DNA of 64,000 nucleotides from Mycolicibacterium flavescens (GTDB taxonomy: Bacteria; Actinomycetota; Actinomycetes; Mycobacteriales; Mycobacteriaceae): contig NZ_MIHA01000017.1 of NCBI RefSeq assembly GCF_001722335.1, positions 62,001 through 126,000 of the forward strand, in the 5' to 3' direction. How positions within the stretch are numbered: the first letter of the stretch is position 1; each line of letters starts with the position of its first letter. Below the pieces are notes generated by a model. The model worked only from the letters and a program-made list of their open reading frames with translations, was not told where the DNA came from and made no database searches. Position numbers and translations under genes: made by a program. Of the stretch, positions 1-8,975 are shown piece by piece.

Positions 1-1809
1 GACATCGACGCGCTGCGCGAGAAGTACGCACAGGAACGCGCCAAGCGGCTGCGGCCCGAAGGCGGCTCGCAGTACCTGGAACTGGAGGGCGAGTTCGCCG
101 AGTTCTACGAAGTCGACCCGTACACGACGGTCACCGAGCGTGACCCGATCGCCGAGGACGTCGAGGTCGTTATTCTCGGCGGCGGTTTTTCCGGACTTCT
201 GGCCGGGGCGTACCTGACGAAGGCCGGAGTGACCGGGATCCGGGTGATCGAGATGGCCGGCGACTTCGGGGGCGTGTGGTACTGGAACCGGTTCCCCGGA
301 ATCCAATGCGACAACGACGCATACTGTTACATCCCGCTGCTCGAAGAGCTCGACTTCATGCCGAGCAAGAAGTTCGCCGACGGCGCCGAGATCTTCGAGC
401 ACTGCCGCAACATCGGAAAGCAGTTCGGTCTCTACGACGGCGCGCTGTTCTCGACCCAGGTCCGCGAACTCCACTGGGACGACGCGCTGCGGCGGTGGCG
501 GATCAGCACCAACCGCGGCGACGACATCCGGGCCCGGTTCGTGGTGATGGCGCAGGGCTCCTACAACCGTCCCAAGCTGCCCGGCATCCCGGGCATCAAG
601 GACTACCGGGCTGCTGGAGGCCACGTATTCCACTCCGCGCGTTGGGACTACGAGTACACCGGCGGGAACGCCGACGGCGGCCTGCACAAGCTGGCGGACA
701 AGCGGGTGGCGCTGGTGGGCACCGGGGCGACCGGTATCCAGTTGGTGCCCCATCTCGGCCGGGACGCCCAGCACCTGTTCGTCTTCCAGCGCACGCCGTC
801 CTCGGTCGACGAGCGGGTCAACACCCCCACCGATCCGGAGTGGGCCGCGTCGCTGCAGCCGGGGTGGCAGGAGGAACGCAAGCGGAACTTCCACAACTGG
901 TCGCCGTTCGTCGGCGTGGTGTTCGGCGAGCCGGACCTGGTGTGCGACTTCTGGACTGAGCTCGGGCGCAATCTGACCGCGCGGATCGGCGCCCTCGAGG
1001 ATCCCGCGTCGGTCACCGTCGAACAGATCATGGCTTTCCGGGAAGAAGAGGACTACAAGATCATGGAGCGGCTGCGGCGCCGCGTGGAAGCCGTCGTGGA
1101 GGATCCCGCGACGGCAGAAGCGCTCAAGCCGTACTACCGCTTCATGTGCAAGCGCCCGACCTCCAGCGAGCACTACCTGACCACGTTCAACCGGCCCAAC
1201 GTGACCTTGGTCGACGTGTCGGCCACCAAGGGGGTGGAGCGGCTGACCGAGAAGGGCATCGTCGCCAACGGCGAAGAGTACGAGGTCGATTGCGTCATCT
1301 TCGCGAGCGGATTCGAGATCTCCACGGAGATCAGCCGCCGTTACGCGATCGACCGCATCGTCGGCCGGGACGGGCTGTCGCTGTTCGACCACTGGAAGGA
1401 CAGCTACAAGACGCTGCACGGCATGACCAGCCGCGGATTCCCCAACCAGTTCTTCATGGGATTCATCCAGGGCGGCGTGTCAGCGAACACCACCGCGATG
1501 TTCGAGCAGCAGGCCAAGCACATCGCCTACCTCATCGCCGAGGCGCAGAAGCGGGGAGCGACCACGGTCGAACCCTCCCAGGAGGGGCAGGACAACTGGG
1601 TCGCGACCGTCCGCGAACTGGCGATCGACAACTCGGCATTCGAACTGTCCTGCACTCCCGGCTATTACAACAACGAGGGCCGCGGCGGCGCCGAAGGCAA
1701 CGGAGCGTTCCTCGGTGACTTCTACTCGCCGGGCTTCTACGCCTTCGACGAACTCATCGCCGGGTGGCGGGACAGCGGCAACCTGGAGGGCCTGGAACTC
1801 CGTGGCTGA
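1..1809 (+). CDS. Baeyer-Villiger monooxygenase (FAD/NADPH), 5' end outside window
   Basis: The reading frame is open from base 1, so the N-terminus lies upstream; 602 residues are visible. The first Rossmann motif (VILGGGFSG) lies about 60 residues in, and a second nucleotide-binding motif (GTGATGIQ) follows near residue 240. Between them, FHSARWDYEY matches the family fingerprint FxGxxxHxxxW without its first Phe-x-Gly. The family inserts one oxygen next to a ketone, giving an ester or lactone, using FAD and NADPH. The length fits the larger type I enzymes acting on cyclic or long-chain ketones. It is followed with an 8-base overlap by an SDR gene and heads a catabolic operon as far as can be seen. 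The substrate cannot be read from the sequence. Confidence 0.88.
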   Translation, partial: DIDALREKYAQERAKRLRPEGGSQYLELEGEFAEFYEVDPYTTVTERDPIAEDVEVVILGGGFSGLLAGAYLTKAGVTGIRVIEMAGDFGGVWYWNRFPGIQCDNDAYCYIPLLEELDFMPSKKFADGAEIFEHCRNIGKQFGLYDGALFSTQVRELHWDDALRRWRISTNRGDDIRARFVVMAQGSYNRPKLPGIPGIKDYRAAGGHVFHSARWDYEYTGGNADGGLHKLADKRVALVGTGATGIQLVPHLGRDAQHLFVFQRTPSSVDERVNTPTDPEWAASLQPGWQEERKRNFHNWSPFVGVVFGEPDLVCDFWTELGRNLTARIGALEDPASVTVEQIMAFREEEDYKIMERLRRRVEAVVEDPATAEALKPYYRFMCKRPTSSEHYLTTFNRPNVTLVDVSATKGVERLTEKGIVANGEEYEVDCVIFASGFEISTEISRRYAIDRIVGRDGLSLFDHWKDSYKTLHGMTSRGFPNQFFMGFIQGGVSANTTAMFEQQAKHIAYLIAEAQKRGATTVEPSQEGQDNWVATVRELAIDNSAFELSCTPGYYNNEGRGGAEGNGAFLGDFYSPGFYAFDELIAGWRDSGNLEGLELRG

Positions 1810-2725
1810 CCTGGGCTTCGACGGTCGTGTCGCCGTCGTCACCGGTGGCGGTCGGGGCCTGGGCCGCGAGTACGCGCTGCTGCTGGCCAGTCGCGGCGCC
1901 AAGGTCGTGGTCAACGACGCCGGCGGAAGCCTCGCCGGTGACGGTTCGGACACCGGACCCGCGGCCGACGTGGTGCGCGAAATCGTCGACGCCGGTGGAC
2001 AAGCCGTCGCCAGCACCGACTCGGTGGCCACCCCCGACGGCGGCCGGGCCATCGTCGAGACCGCCGTCGAACGGTACGGGCGCATCGACATCCTGATCCA
2101 CAACGCCGGCAACGTCCGGCGGGCACCGCTGAGGGAGATGTCCTACGACGACTTCGAAGCCGTGCTCGACGTGCACCTGCGCGGCGCGTTCCACGTTGTG
2201 CGGCCGGCGTTCCCGCTGATGTGCGACGCCGGATACGGCCGCATCGTGCTGACGTCGTCGATCGGCGGCCTCTACGGCAACCACGAGGTCGCCAACTACG
2301 CCGTCGCCAAGGCGGGGGTGATCGGGCTGTCCAACGTCGCTGCGATGGAGGGCGCCGCGCACGGCGTGGTCAGCAACGTGATCGTGCCCGCGGCGGTGAC
2401 CCGGATGGCCGAAGGCCTCGACACGTCGGCCTACCCGCCGATGGGTGCCGACCTGGTGGCCCCCGCAGTCGGCTGGCTGGCTCACGAAACCTGCTCGATC
2501 ACCGGCGAAGTGATGATCGCGCTGGCCGGCCGGGTCGCGCGCGCGGTGGTCGCCGAGACCCCCGGGGTGTACCAGCCGTCGTGGACCATCGAGCAGGTCG
2601 GCGAACAGCTGAGCGCGATCCGCGACACCACCGACCCCGTGGTCTTCCCCGTCGTTCCCGACGGCCACAACGACCACATCCGGTACAGCTTCGCGATGGC
2701 CAAACAGGGGGCCGTGCATGCCTAG
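1802..2725 (+). CDS. Short-chain dehydrogenase/reductase (SDR)
   Basis: A 307-residue oxidoreductase of the classical SDR fold, probably interconverting a hydroxyl and a ketone with NAD(P). The cofactor motif TGGGRGLG lies near residue 15, the NAG motif follows (IHNAGN), then a TSS catalytic Ser region and YAVAK, which supplies the catalytic Tyr and Lys. The C-terminal tail is longer than in minimal 250-residue SDRs, resembling the SDR domain of peroxisomal-type hydroxyacyl-CoA dehydrogenases, so a beta-oxidation role is possible. The GTG at 1802 was chosen because the conserved domain begins right after it and it overlaps the upstream stop by 8 bases; longer versions run out of frame similarity. 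It belongs to the 1-12152 operon. Confidence 0.88.
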   Translation: MADLGFDGRVAVVTGGGRGLGREYALLLASRGAKVVVNDAGGSLAGDGSDTGPAADVVREIVDAGGQAVASTDSVATPDGGRAIVETAVERYGRIDILIHNAGNVRRAPLREMSYDDFEAVLDVHLRGAFHVVRPAFPLMCDAGYGRIVLTSSIGGLYGNHEVANYAVAKAGVIGLSNVAAMEGAAHGVVSNVIVPAAVTRMAEGLDTSAYPPMGADLVAPAVGWLAHETCSITGEVMIALAGRVARAVVAETPGVYQPSWTIEQVGEQLSAIRDTTDPVVFPVVPDGHNDHIRYSFAMAKQGAVHA

Positions 2726-3872
2726 CGGCCCGCTCTCCGGCGTACGTGTCGTCGACCTCACCGCGATGGTGATGGGACCGTACTGCACCCAGATCATGGC
2801 CGACATGGGTGCCGAGGTCATCAAAATCGAACCGCCGCAGGGGGATAACACCCGGTTCATCTCGGTCGGGCCCGCGCCGGGAATGAGCGGGGTGTTCGTC
2901 AATGTCAACCGCGGCAAACGCAGCGTCGTACTCGACCTGCAGACCGACGCGGGCAAGACGGCACTGCGGGCACTGATCGGACGCGCCGACGTGTTCATCC
3001 ACTCGATGCGCGCCAAGGCGGTCGCCAAACTGGGCTTCGGGTACGACGCCGTCGCCGCGATCAACCCCGCCATCGTCTACACTAACTGCTACGGCTACGG
3101 CCGCCGCGGACCCGACCGTGACCGCCCCGCCTACGACGACACCATCCAGGCCGAATCCGGATTACCCGCCGTGCAGAAGCAATTGACCGGCGAAGCGGAC
3201 TACGTCGGCACCATCATGGCCGACAAGGTCGCCGGCCTGACCGCGCTCTACGCCACCACGATGGCGCTGTTCCACCGCGAACGCACCGGCGAGGGCCAAG
3301 AGGTCGAGGTCGCCATGTTCGAGACCATGGCATCCTTCATGCTGGTCGAACATGCCAACGGCGCCATGTTCGACCCCCCACTGGGACCGGCGGTCTATCC
3401 GCGCACGGTCGCGCCGAACCGCACACCGTACGAGACCAGCGATGGCTACGTCGCCGCGCTGATCTACAACGACAAACACTGGAACGCGTTCATCGACGCG
3501 GTCAAACCGGCGTGGAACAACAGCACCTACGCCACCCTGGAACAGCGGGCGCACAACATCGACGCCGTCTACGGCCTACTGGCCCAGACGATGAAGGAGC
3601 GCACCACCGCCGAATGGCTGGACCTGTTCCGGGAACTCGAGATCCCGGCCGCGCCGCTGAACACCCCCGACGCGCTGTTCGACAACGAACACCTCAACGC
3701 GGTCGGGCTGTTCGAGACCGTCGACACCCAGCACGGGAAGGTGCGCTTTCCCGGTGTGCCGACCTGGTTTTCCCGCACCCCCGGCAAGGTCGCGGGCCCC
3801 GCGCCGGACTTGGGCGCCGACACCGAAGACGTGCTGGCCGAACTCGGCCTGACCGCGTCGGAGAGGGCGTAG
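2718..3872 (+). CDS. Class III (CaiB/BaiF-type) acyl-CoA transferase
   Basis: A 384-residue protein of family III CoA-transferases, which move CoA from a donor thioester to a carboxylate through an aspartyl-CoA intermediate. The opening (GVRVVDLT, then a G-A-x-V-I-K-I-E-P-P segment) and the central YDDTIQAESG stretch are typical, with the candidate nucleophilic Asp in the latter. Length is normal. The ATG overlaps the preceding SDR gene by 8 bases, so translation is probably coupled. In this operon it would activate an acid released by monooxygenase or esterase steps before dehydrogenation by the downstream acyl-CoA dehydrogenases. That pathway position is inferred. Confidence 0.88.
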   Translation: MPSGPLSGVRVVDLTAMVMGPYCTQIMADMGAEVIKIEPPQGDNTRFISVGPAPGMSGVFVNVNRGKRSVVLDLQTDAGKTALRALIGRADVFIHSMRAKAVAKLGFGYDAVAAINPAIVYTNCYGYGRRGPDRDRPAYDDTIQAESGLPAVQKQLTGEADYVGTIMADKVAGLTALYATTMALFHRERTGEGQEVEVAMFETMASFMLVEHANGAMFDPPLGPAVYPRTVAPNRTPYETSDGYVAALIYNDKHWNAFIDAVKPAWNNSTYATLEQRAHNIDAVYGLLAQTMKERTTAEWLDLFRELEIPAAPLNTPDALFDNEHLNAVGLFETVDTQHGKVRFPGVPTWFSRTPGKVAGPAPDLGADTEDVLAELGLTASERA

Positions 3873-3874
3873 CC

Positions 3875-5026
3875 GTGGACTTCGAGATGGGGCAGAGAGC
3901 AGCGGAGTTGCGCGGGGAACTGCGTGCCCTGGTCGACGAGCACGTACCGGAGAACTACCTCGGCGCGTTCACCGACGATCCAGCCGATCTGGAGGTGGCG
4001 CAACAGTTCTGCCGCATGCTGGCCGAACGTGAACTGCTGTGCCTGGCCTGGCCCAAGGAGTTCGGCGGCGGCGCGGCGTCGGTGTGGGAGCAGACCGTGG
4101 TGCGCGAGGAGATGTGGGCGCACCACGAACCGCGCGGCGCCCAGTACATGGGCGTCAACTGGGTCGGCCCGATCATCATGCGGCACGGCACCGAGGCCCA
4201 GCAGCGCAAGCACCTGCCGCCGATCGCGCGCGGCGAGGTGATCTGGTGTCAGGGCTTCTCCGAACCCGAGGCCGGCTCCGATCTGGCGTCGCTGCGCACC
4301 ACCGCCCGCCCCGATGGCGACGGCTGGCTGGTCAGCGGGCAGAAGATCTGGACGTCGTACGCGACGATGGCGCAGTGGTGCTTCCTGCTCGCTCGCACGT
4401 CGCGCGGTGAGAAAAAGCAGCAGGGCCTCACGATTTTCCTTGTCCCGATGGATGACCCGGCGATCCAGGTCCGGCCGATCCGCTCCATGTTGGGCCCGCA
4501 CCACCTCAACGAGGTGTTCTTCGACGACCTGCGGGTCACCGAGGCCGACGTGCTCGGGACGGTCGACGCGGGCTGGTCGGTGGTGCAGGACGTGATGGCA
4601 TTCGAGCGCGTCGGCATCGCCCGCTACGCCCGCTGCGAACGTCTGCTGGCCGCCGCACCCACCGTGCTCGGCGACCGCTGGGACGACCTTCCGGGGGAGT
4701 TGCGCGGCCGGTGGATCCGGATGCTGACGCACTGCCGGCGGGCCCGGTTGATGGCCTACCGGGTGGTTTCGCTGCAGAGCAGCGGCCGCATCCAGCCGGG
4801 TGACGCCGCGGCCTACCGGATCGCGGTGACCAAGCTCGACCAGGACAGCGCCGAGGTGCTGATGGACATCGCCGCCGAGGTGTCCCACGACGACCGGCGG
4901 GCCGCGTGGTTCCTCGGTGAGGTCGACGACCACTGGAGATACTCGCAGGCCTCGACCGTCTCGTCGGGAAGCATTGAGATGCAACGGATTCTGCTGTCAC
5001 GCGCGATGCTGGCGGTGGCGCGGTGA
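3875..5026 (+). CDS. Acyl-CoA dehydrogenase, large-type subunit of pair 1
   Basis: A 383-residue FAD-dependent acyl-CoA dehydrogenase, forming a trans-2,3 double bond in an acyl-CoA. The flavin-contacting segment QGFSEPEAGSDLASLRTTA, the following G-W-L-V-S-G-Q-K-I-W-T block and the C-terminal SGSIEMQR segment are typical of mycobacterial FadE proteins. The GTG at 3875 is two bases after the CoA-transferase stop. The stop overlaps the next, shorter acyl-CoA dehydrogenase by GTGA. Such adjacent long/short pairs in actinobacteria usually form alpha2beta2 heterotetramers used on steroid side chains, rings and other bulky CoA esters. This pairing is known from ChsE-type enzymes and inferred here. 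Confidence 0.9.
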   Translation: MDFEMGQRAAELRGELRALVDEHVPENYLGAFTDDPADLEVAQQFCRMLAERELLCLAWPKEFGGGAASVWEQTVVREEMWAHHEPRGAQYMGVNWVGPIIMRHGTEAQQRKHLPPIARGEVIWCQGFSEPEAGSDLASLRTTARPDGDGWLVSGQKIWTSYATMAQWCFLLARTSRGEKKQQGLTIFLVPMDDPAIQVRPIRSMLGPHHLNEVFFDDLRVTEADVLGTVDAGWSVVQDVMAFERVGIARYARCERLLAAAPTVLGDRWDDLPGELRGRWIRMLTHCRRARLMAYRVVSLQSSGRIQPGDAAAYRIAVTKLDQDSAEVLMDIAAEVSHDDRRAAWFLGEVDDHWRYSQASTVSSGSIEMQRILLSRAMLAVAR

Positions 5027-5940
5027 ATCTCGAACTGTCCGAGGACGCCGCCGAGTACGGCCGTCAGGCGCTGCGCGCGTTCGAGGCCGCCGGGGGTGAC
5101 GAACTGGTCCAGCAGGCCGAGGCCAAACCCGAGGCGCGCGAATCGCTGGTCGGCCCGGTACTGGCCGGTCTGGGCGCCTGGGACCTCGACGCGCGCAGCG
5201 ACGCCGACGGGCTGGAAGCCGCCGCGGCGCTGTGCCGCAGCGCGGGATACTGGGCGCTGCCGTACCCGGTCGCCGAACGGCTGGCCGCCCCGACCGACCT
5301 CGACACCGACGGCCTGATCGTGGTGGCCGGCAACCGGCCCGCGGCCGCCGTCGGCGGTCTCGAGACCCGTTGGTCCACAGTCACCCTGGGCGGCGTCCGC
5401 GGTACCGTGACCGGAACCGGGCCCGTCGGGCCGGGCTTCGTGTCCGAGCTGCAGACCTCCGCCGTCGACGATCAGGGCGCCGCCGACGTCGCGCTCGGAC
5501 TGGTGCTGCCGTGCTGGACGCTTCTGGGCATGCTCGACCGCGCAATCGAATTGACCGTCGCGCACGTCAGCCTGCGCAAGCAGTTCGGGCAGACACTGTC
5601 GTCGTTCCAGGGTGTGCAGTTCCAGCTGACCGACGCCGAGGTCGAGCGCAGCGGACTGGACATCCTGGCCAAGTACGCGTTGTGGAGCATCGCCACCGGC
5701 CGTCCCGAAGCGCTGACCGACGCGCTGGCGCTGCGGTTGTCGGCACTCGAAGCCGCCGAAATCGTGTTCCGGGTCTGCCACCAGCTGCACGGCGCGGTCG
5801 GCTTCTGCGACGAGACCACGCTGTCGTGGCTGTCGCGCTACAGCCAACCGCTACGCCGGCTGCCGCTGGGCCTGTCCGCGACCCGCGAAGCCCTGACCCG
5901 CACCGCCGGCCGCGCAGGTCTGACGGGACTGTACGCATGA
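5023..5940 (+). CDS. Acyl-CoA dehydrogenase, small-type subunit of pair 1
   Basis: A divergent 305-residue acyl-CoA dehydrogenase homologue, shorter than the usual 380. The recognisable C-terminal half contains the helix-bundle segment VSLRKQFGQTLSSFQGVQFQ and the CHQLHGAVGF motif shared by this family; the N-terminal half is weakly conserved. It starts with GTG overlapping the stop of the large partner by four bases. By analogy with actinobacterial heteromeric acyl-CoA dehydrogenases it is most likely the partner subunit of the preceding gene rather than an independent enzyme. Which subunit carries the catalytic Glu was not settled by eye. Confidence 0.85.
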   Translation: MNLELSEDAAEYGRQALRAFEAAGGDELVQQAEAKPEARESLVGPVLAGLGAWDLDARSDADGLEAAAALCRSAGYWALPYPVAERLAAPTDLDTDGLIVVAGNRPAAAVGGLETRWSTVTLGGVRGTVTGTGPVGPGFVSELQTSAVDDQGAADVALGLVLPCWTLLGMLDRAIELTVAHVSLRKQFGQTLSSFQGVQFQLTDAEVERSGLDILAKYALWSIATGRPEALTDALALRLSALEAAEIVFRVCHQLHGAVGFCDETTLSWLSRYSQPLRRLPLGLSATREALTRTAGRAGLTGLYA

Positions 5941-6863
5941 AGGTCGCGGTGATCGGCACCGGTTTCGGCAAGCACGCGGCGGCACCCGCATACGCCGAAG
6001 CCGGCTTCGACGTCGAGGTCGTCAGCCCGCGCGACGACGCCGCGGTCAAGGCGGCGTTGGCTTCCGACGTCGATCTGGTCTCCGTGCATTCGCCGCCGTT
6101 CCTGCATCTCGAGCATGTCAGCGGTGCGCTCGAGAACGGCCGTCCGGTGCTGTGCGACAAGCCGTTCGGACGCAACGCCGACGAAGCGGTACGGATGCGC
6201 GAGATGGCCGACGAGGCCGGTGTGCTGCATTTCCTGAACTTCGAGTTCCGGTTCAACGAGTCGTGGGCGCGGCTCAAGGAACTGGCCGACAGCGGGGCGA
6301 TCGGCACACCGCGACACCTGCACTGGACGTACTTCTCGAGCGGGCTGCGCGGCCGCGAGTTCGGCTGGATCAACGACCGCGACCTCGGCGGCGGCTGGAT
6401 CGGCGCCTACGGCTCGCATCTGATCGACTTCACCCGGTGGCTCTTCGGCAGCGAGGTCACCGACTGCGGCGGCGTCACCCGCCTCGACGGGTCGCCCACG
6501 CAGGCCACCGCCGAGGATGCGTATGCGGCGTGGTTCGCATTGGCGAACGGCACCACCGCCGTCCACGACACCGGGTTCGCCTGCGCCGTACCCTCGGCGC
6601 CGTCGGTCACGCTGATCGGAAGCGATGGCACCGCCGAATTGGCGTCCGACACCACGCTTGTGGTGCGGCGGCCGGGCGCGGACCCCGAGACCGCCGAGTT
6701 TGCACCGCCGCCGCGGCGCTCACCGCCGCCCGCGCTGTCGACGTTCTTCGGTCGCGTGGCCGAGGCGCTGCGCACCGGCACCCAGATCGCCCCGTCCTTC
6801 GACGACGGTGTCGCGGTCGCGCGTGTCATGGACGAGCTGCGGGCCAAGGCGGTGCGGCTGTGA
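5937..6863 (+). CDS. Gfo/Idh/MocA family oxidoreductase
   Basis: A 308-residue NAD(P)-dependent oxidoreductase. The N-terminal Rossmann motif is VIGTGFGKHAAAP, followed by the CDKPFG segment (family consensus EKP) that contributes the catalytic Lys, and a C-terminal alpha/beta domain with GGGWIGAYGSHLID, whose His is in the usual position. Family members oxidise or reduce hydroxyls on sugars, inositols and some cyclic diols. Its place between two acyl-CoA dehydrogenase pairs, with ATGA and GTGA overlaps on both sides, is unusual and suggests it acts on a cyclic or hydroxylated intermediate of the same pathway. The substrate is unknown. Confidence 0.85.
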   Translation: MKVAVIGTGFGKHAAAPAYAEAGFDVEVVSPRDDAAVKAALASDVDLVSVHSPPFLHLEHVSGALENGRPVLCDKPFGRNADEAVRMREMADEAGVLHFLNFEFRFNESWARLKELADSGAIGTPRHLHWTYFSSGLRGREFGWINDRDLGGGWIGAYGSHLIDFTRWLFGSEVTDCGGVTRLDGSPTQATAEDAYAAWFALANGTTAVHDTGFACAVPSAPSVTLIGSDGTAELASDTTLVVRRPGADPETAEFAPPPRRSPPPALSTFFGRVAEALRTGTQIAPSFDDGVAVARVMDELRAKAVRL

Positions 6864-8026
6864 GCGCCGACCTCGACCAGTTCCGCCAGACAGTGCGGCA
6901 GTGGTGCGTCGAGCACATCCCGTCGGACTGGCGCGAAACCCAGACCGGCGCAACCGATGAGCAGTTCGTGGCCTTTCAGAAGCAGTGGTTCGCCACACTG
7001 CACAGCGCCGGCTACGCCGTCCCGCACTGGCCCGCCGAGTGGGGCGGCGGCATGTCGGTGCCCGAGCAGGTGGTGCTGTACCAGGAGTTGGCCGCCCACG
7101 ACGCGCCGCGGTTGGTGCTGGCGTTCGTCGGTATTCACCACGCCGCGTCGACGCTGCTGGTCGCCGGTACCGAGGAGCAGCGTCGACGACATCTGCCCGC
7201 GATCCTGGACGGCGAGATCTGGGTGCAGGGCTTCTCCGAACCCGAAGCCGGATCCGACCTGGCCAGCCTGCGCACCACCGCGCGACGCGACGGCGACTCC
7301 TACATCGTCAACGGGCAGAAGCTGTGGGCCAGCGGCGGCAAGCACGCCGACTGGTGCCTGCTGCTGGCCCGTACCGACCCGGATGCGCCCAAGCGCAAGG
7401 GAATCTCGTACTTCCTGCTCGACATGACCACACCCGGCGTCGAGGTCCGTCCCATCCGCAACGCGGTCGGCGACTCGCACTTCTGCGAGATCTTCCTCAA
7501 CGACGTGGCGATCCCCGCGGCGAACCTGGTCGGCGAGCAGAATGCGGGCTGGCAGGTGGCCCAGGCCACCCTGGGCGCCGAGCGCGGCATGACCATGCTG
7601 GAACTCGCCGAACGCCTCGGCAACGCCGGCTTCCGCTGGCTGGTGCAAAGCGCTCCGGTCGACGACCCGATCGTCGCCGACCGGCTCGCACAGTTCGAGA
7701 CCGAGCTGACCGGACTGCGCGGGCTATGCCGAAAAGTGGTCGAGGACAACGAGAGCGGCACCGCCGGGCCGGCCGACGCCTCGATCGTCAAGCTGTTCTA
7801 CAGCGAGCTGCTGCAGCGCATGACCGACTTCGGCGCCGAAGTCGGCGGGTTGGCCGCCCACACCGAACTGGCCAAACCGGCCTCCAGCGGATGGGAGTCC
7901 GGCGCGTGGGTGCTCGACTTCATCGGATCGTGGGAATGGACGATCCCCGGCGGCGCCAGCGAGATCCAACGCACGATCATCGGCGAGCGCGGCCTGGGCC
8001 TGCCGCGGGAACCGAGCGCCCTCTGA
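6860..8026 (+). CDS. Acyl-CoA dehydrogenase, large-type subunit of pair 2
   Basis: A 388-residue acyl-CoA dehydrogenase. The flavin-binding segment QGFSEPEAGSDLASLRTTA is nearly identical to that of the first large subunit at 3875-5026, and the C-terminal IPGGASEIQRT block followed by GLGLPR is classical. Upstream, the G-Y-A-V-P-H-W-P-x-E-W-G-G block is typical of FadE proteins. It starts with GTG overlapping the Gfo/Idh stop, and its own stop shares one base with the ATG of the next gene, so all are likely translated together. The high similarity to the first large subunit suggests a duplication within the operon, followed by specialisation for a different intermediate. Confidence 0.9.
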   Translation: MSADLDQFRQTVRQWCVEHIPSDWRETQTGATDEQFVAFQKQWFATLHSAGYAVPHWPAEWGGGMSVPEQVVLYQELAAHDAPRLVLAFVGIHHAASTLLVAGTEEQRRRHLPAILDGEIWVQGFSEPEAGSDLASLRTTARRDGDSYIVNGQKLWASGGKHADWCLLLARTDPDAPKRKGISYFLLDMTTPGVEVRPIRNAVGDSHFCEIFLNDVAIPAANLVGEQNAGWQVAQATLGAERGMTMLELAERLGNAGFRWLVQSAPVDDPIVADRLAQFETELTGLRGLCRKVVEDNESGTAGPADASIVKLFYSELLQRMTDFGAEVGGLAAHTELAKPASSGWESGAWVLDFIGSWEWTIPGGASEIQRTIIGERGLGLPREPSAL

Positions 8027-8964
8027 TGACCGACTTCACCGAATTCCACGACGAACTGCGCGCGGTCGCTTCCGGCATCCTCGCCAAGGACGTCGACTGG
8101 TCGACGCTGGTCGAGGCGGGCTGGGTCGGACTCGAGGTGCCCGAACAGTACGGCGGGGCCGGTGCGTCGTTCGCCGAAGTCGCGGTCATCTGCGAGGAGA
8201 TCGGCCGCGCCGCGGCCGCCACCAGTTTCCTGGGCAGCGCGGTGCTGACCGTCGCCACACTGAACGCGTTGGCGCCCAGCGCCACTCGCGACCGGCTGCT
8301 CACCGAGGTGGCCGCCGGGACGACACGGCTGGCGGTGGCGCTGCCACCGTACGACTTCGTACCCGATGCCGAGGGCGCCGACCGCGTCCTGGTCGTCACC
8401 GACCGCGGCGTCGCGGTGACCGAACAGCAGGCCACGCCGCGACCCGTCGTCGACCAGACCCGCAGGCTGGCCGCCGTCGCGGTCGAGGACTCAGCCGAAC
8501 TGCTCCCCTTCGCCGATGACGGCGCCGCGTCACGGCTGCGCGACCGCGCGGCCGTCGCCGTGGCCTGCGACAGCCTCGGACTCAGCGAGGCCATGCTCGC
8601 CGCCACCGTCGACTACGTGAAGGTGCGTCAGCAGTTCGGTAGGGCCATCGGCTCGTTCCAGGCCGTCAAGCACGCCTGCGCCGACATGCAGGTCAGCATC
8701 GCGGTGTCGCGCCAACTCGTCGGTGACGCGGTACGCGCCGTCACCGAGCAGTCACCCGAGGCCGCGGTCGCGGTGGCCATGGCCAAGTCGTACACCTGCG
8801 CGGCCGCCGTCGACGTCGCCGGGAAAGCCATGCAATTGCACGGCGGCATCGGCTACACGTGGGAGAGCGGCATCCACGTCTACCTCAAACGCGCCACCCT
8901 CAACCGTTCACTGTTCGGATCGCCTGCGGCGCACCGGAAAACACTCTCGCAGCGCTACCACTAG
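8026..8964 (+). CDS. Acyl-CoA dehydrogenase, small-type subunit of pair 2
   Basis: A 312-residue acyl-CoA dehydrogenase homologue, again shorter than the canonical form. Visible features are G-L-E-V-P-E-Q-Y-G-G near residue 40, the segment VRQQFGRAIGSFQAVKHACA, and MQLHGGIGYTWE near the C-terminus, where the family forms the adenine and tetramer contacts. TGATG joins it to the previous gene. As with 5023-5940, the size and position point to a heteromeric complex with its upstream neighbour. It is better conserved than the first small subunit. Confidence 0.87.
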   Translation: MTDFTEFHDELRAVASGILAKDVDWSTLVEAGWVGLEVPEQYGGAGASFAEVAVICEEIGRAAAATSFLGSAVLTVATLNALAPSATRDRLLTEVAAGTTRLAVALPPYDFVPDAEGADRVLVVTDRGVAVTEQQATPRPVVDQTRRLAAVAVEDSAELLPFADDGAASRLRDRAAVAVACDSLGLSEAMLAATVDYVKVRQQFGRAIGSFQAVKHACADMQVSIAVSRQLVGDAVRAVTEQSPEAAVAVAMAKSYTCAAAVDVAGKAMQLHGGIGYTWESGIHVYLKRATLNRSLFGSPAAHRKTLSQRYH

Positions 8965-8975
8965 AAGGAGAACTC

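Noticed and set aside
1754..3073. A 439-residue open frame on the minus strand opposite the SDR and CoA-transferase genes
   Set aside because: It lies entirely antisense to two well-conserved genes and has the Arg/His/Pro/Gly-rich composition typical of shadow frames at very high G+C.
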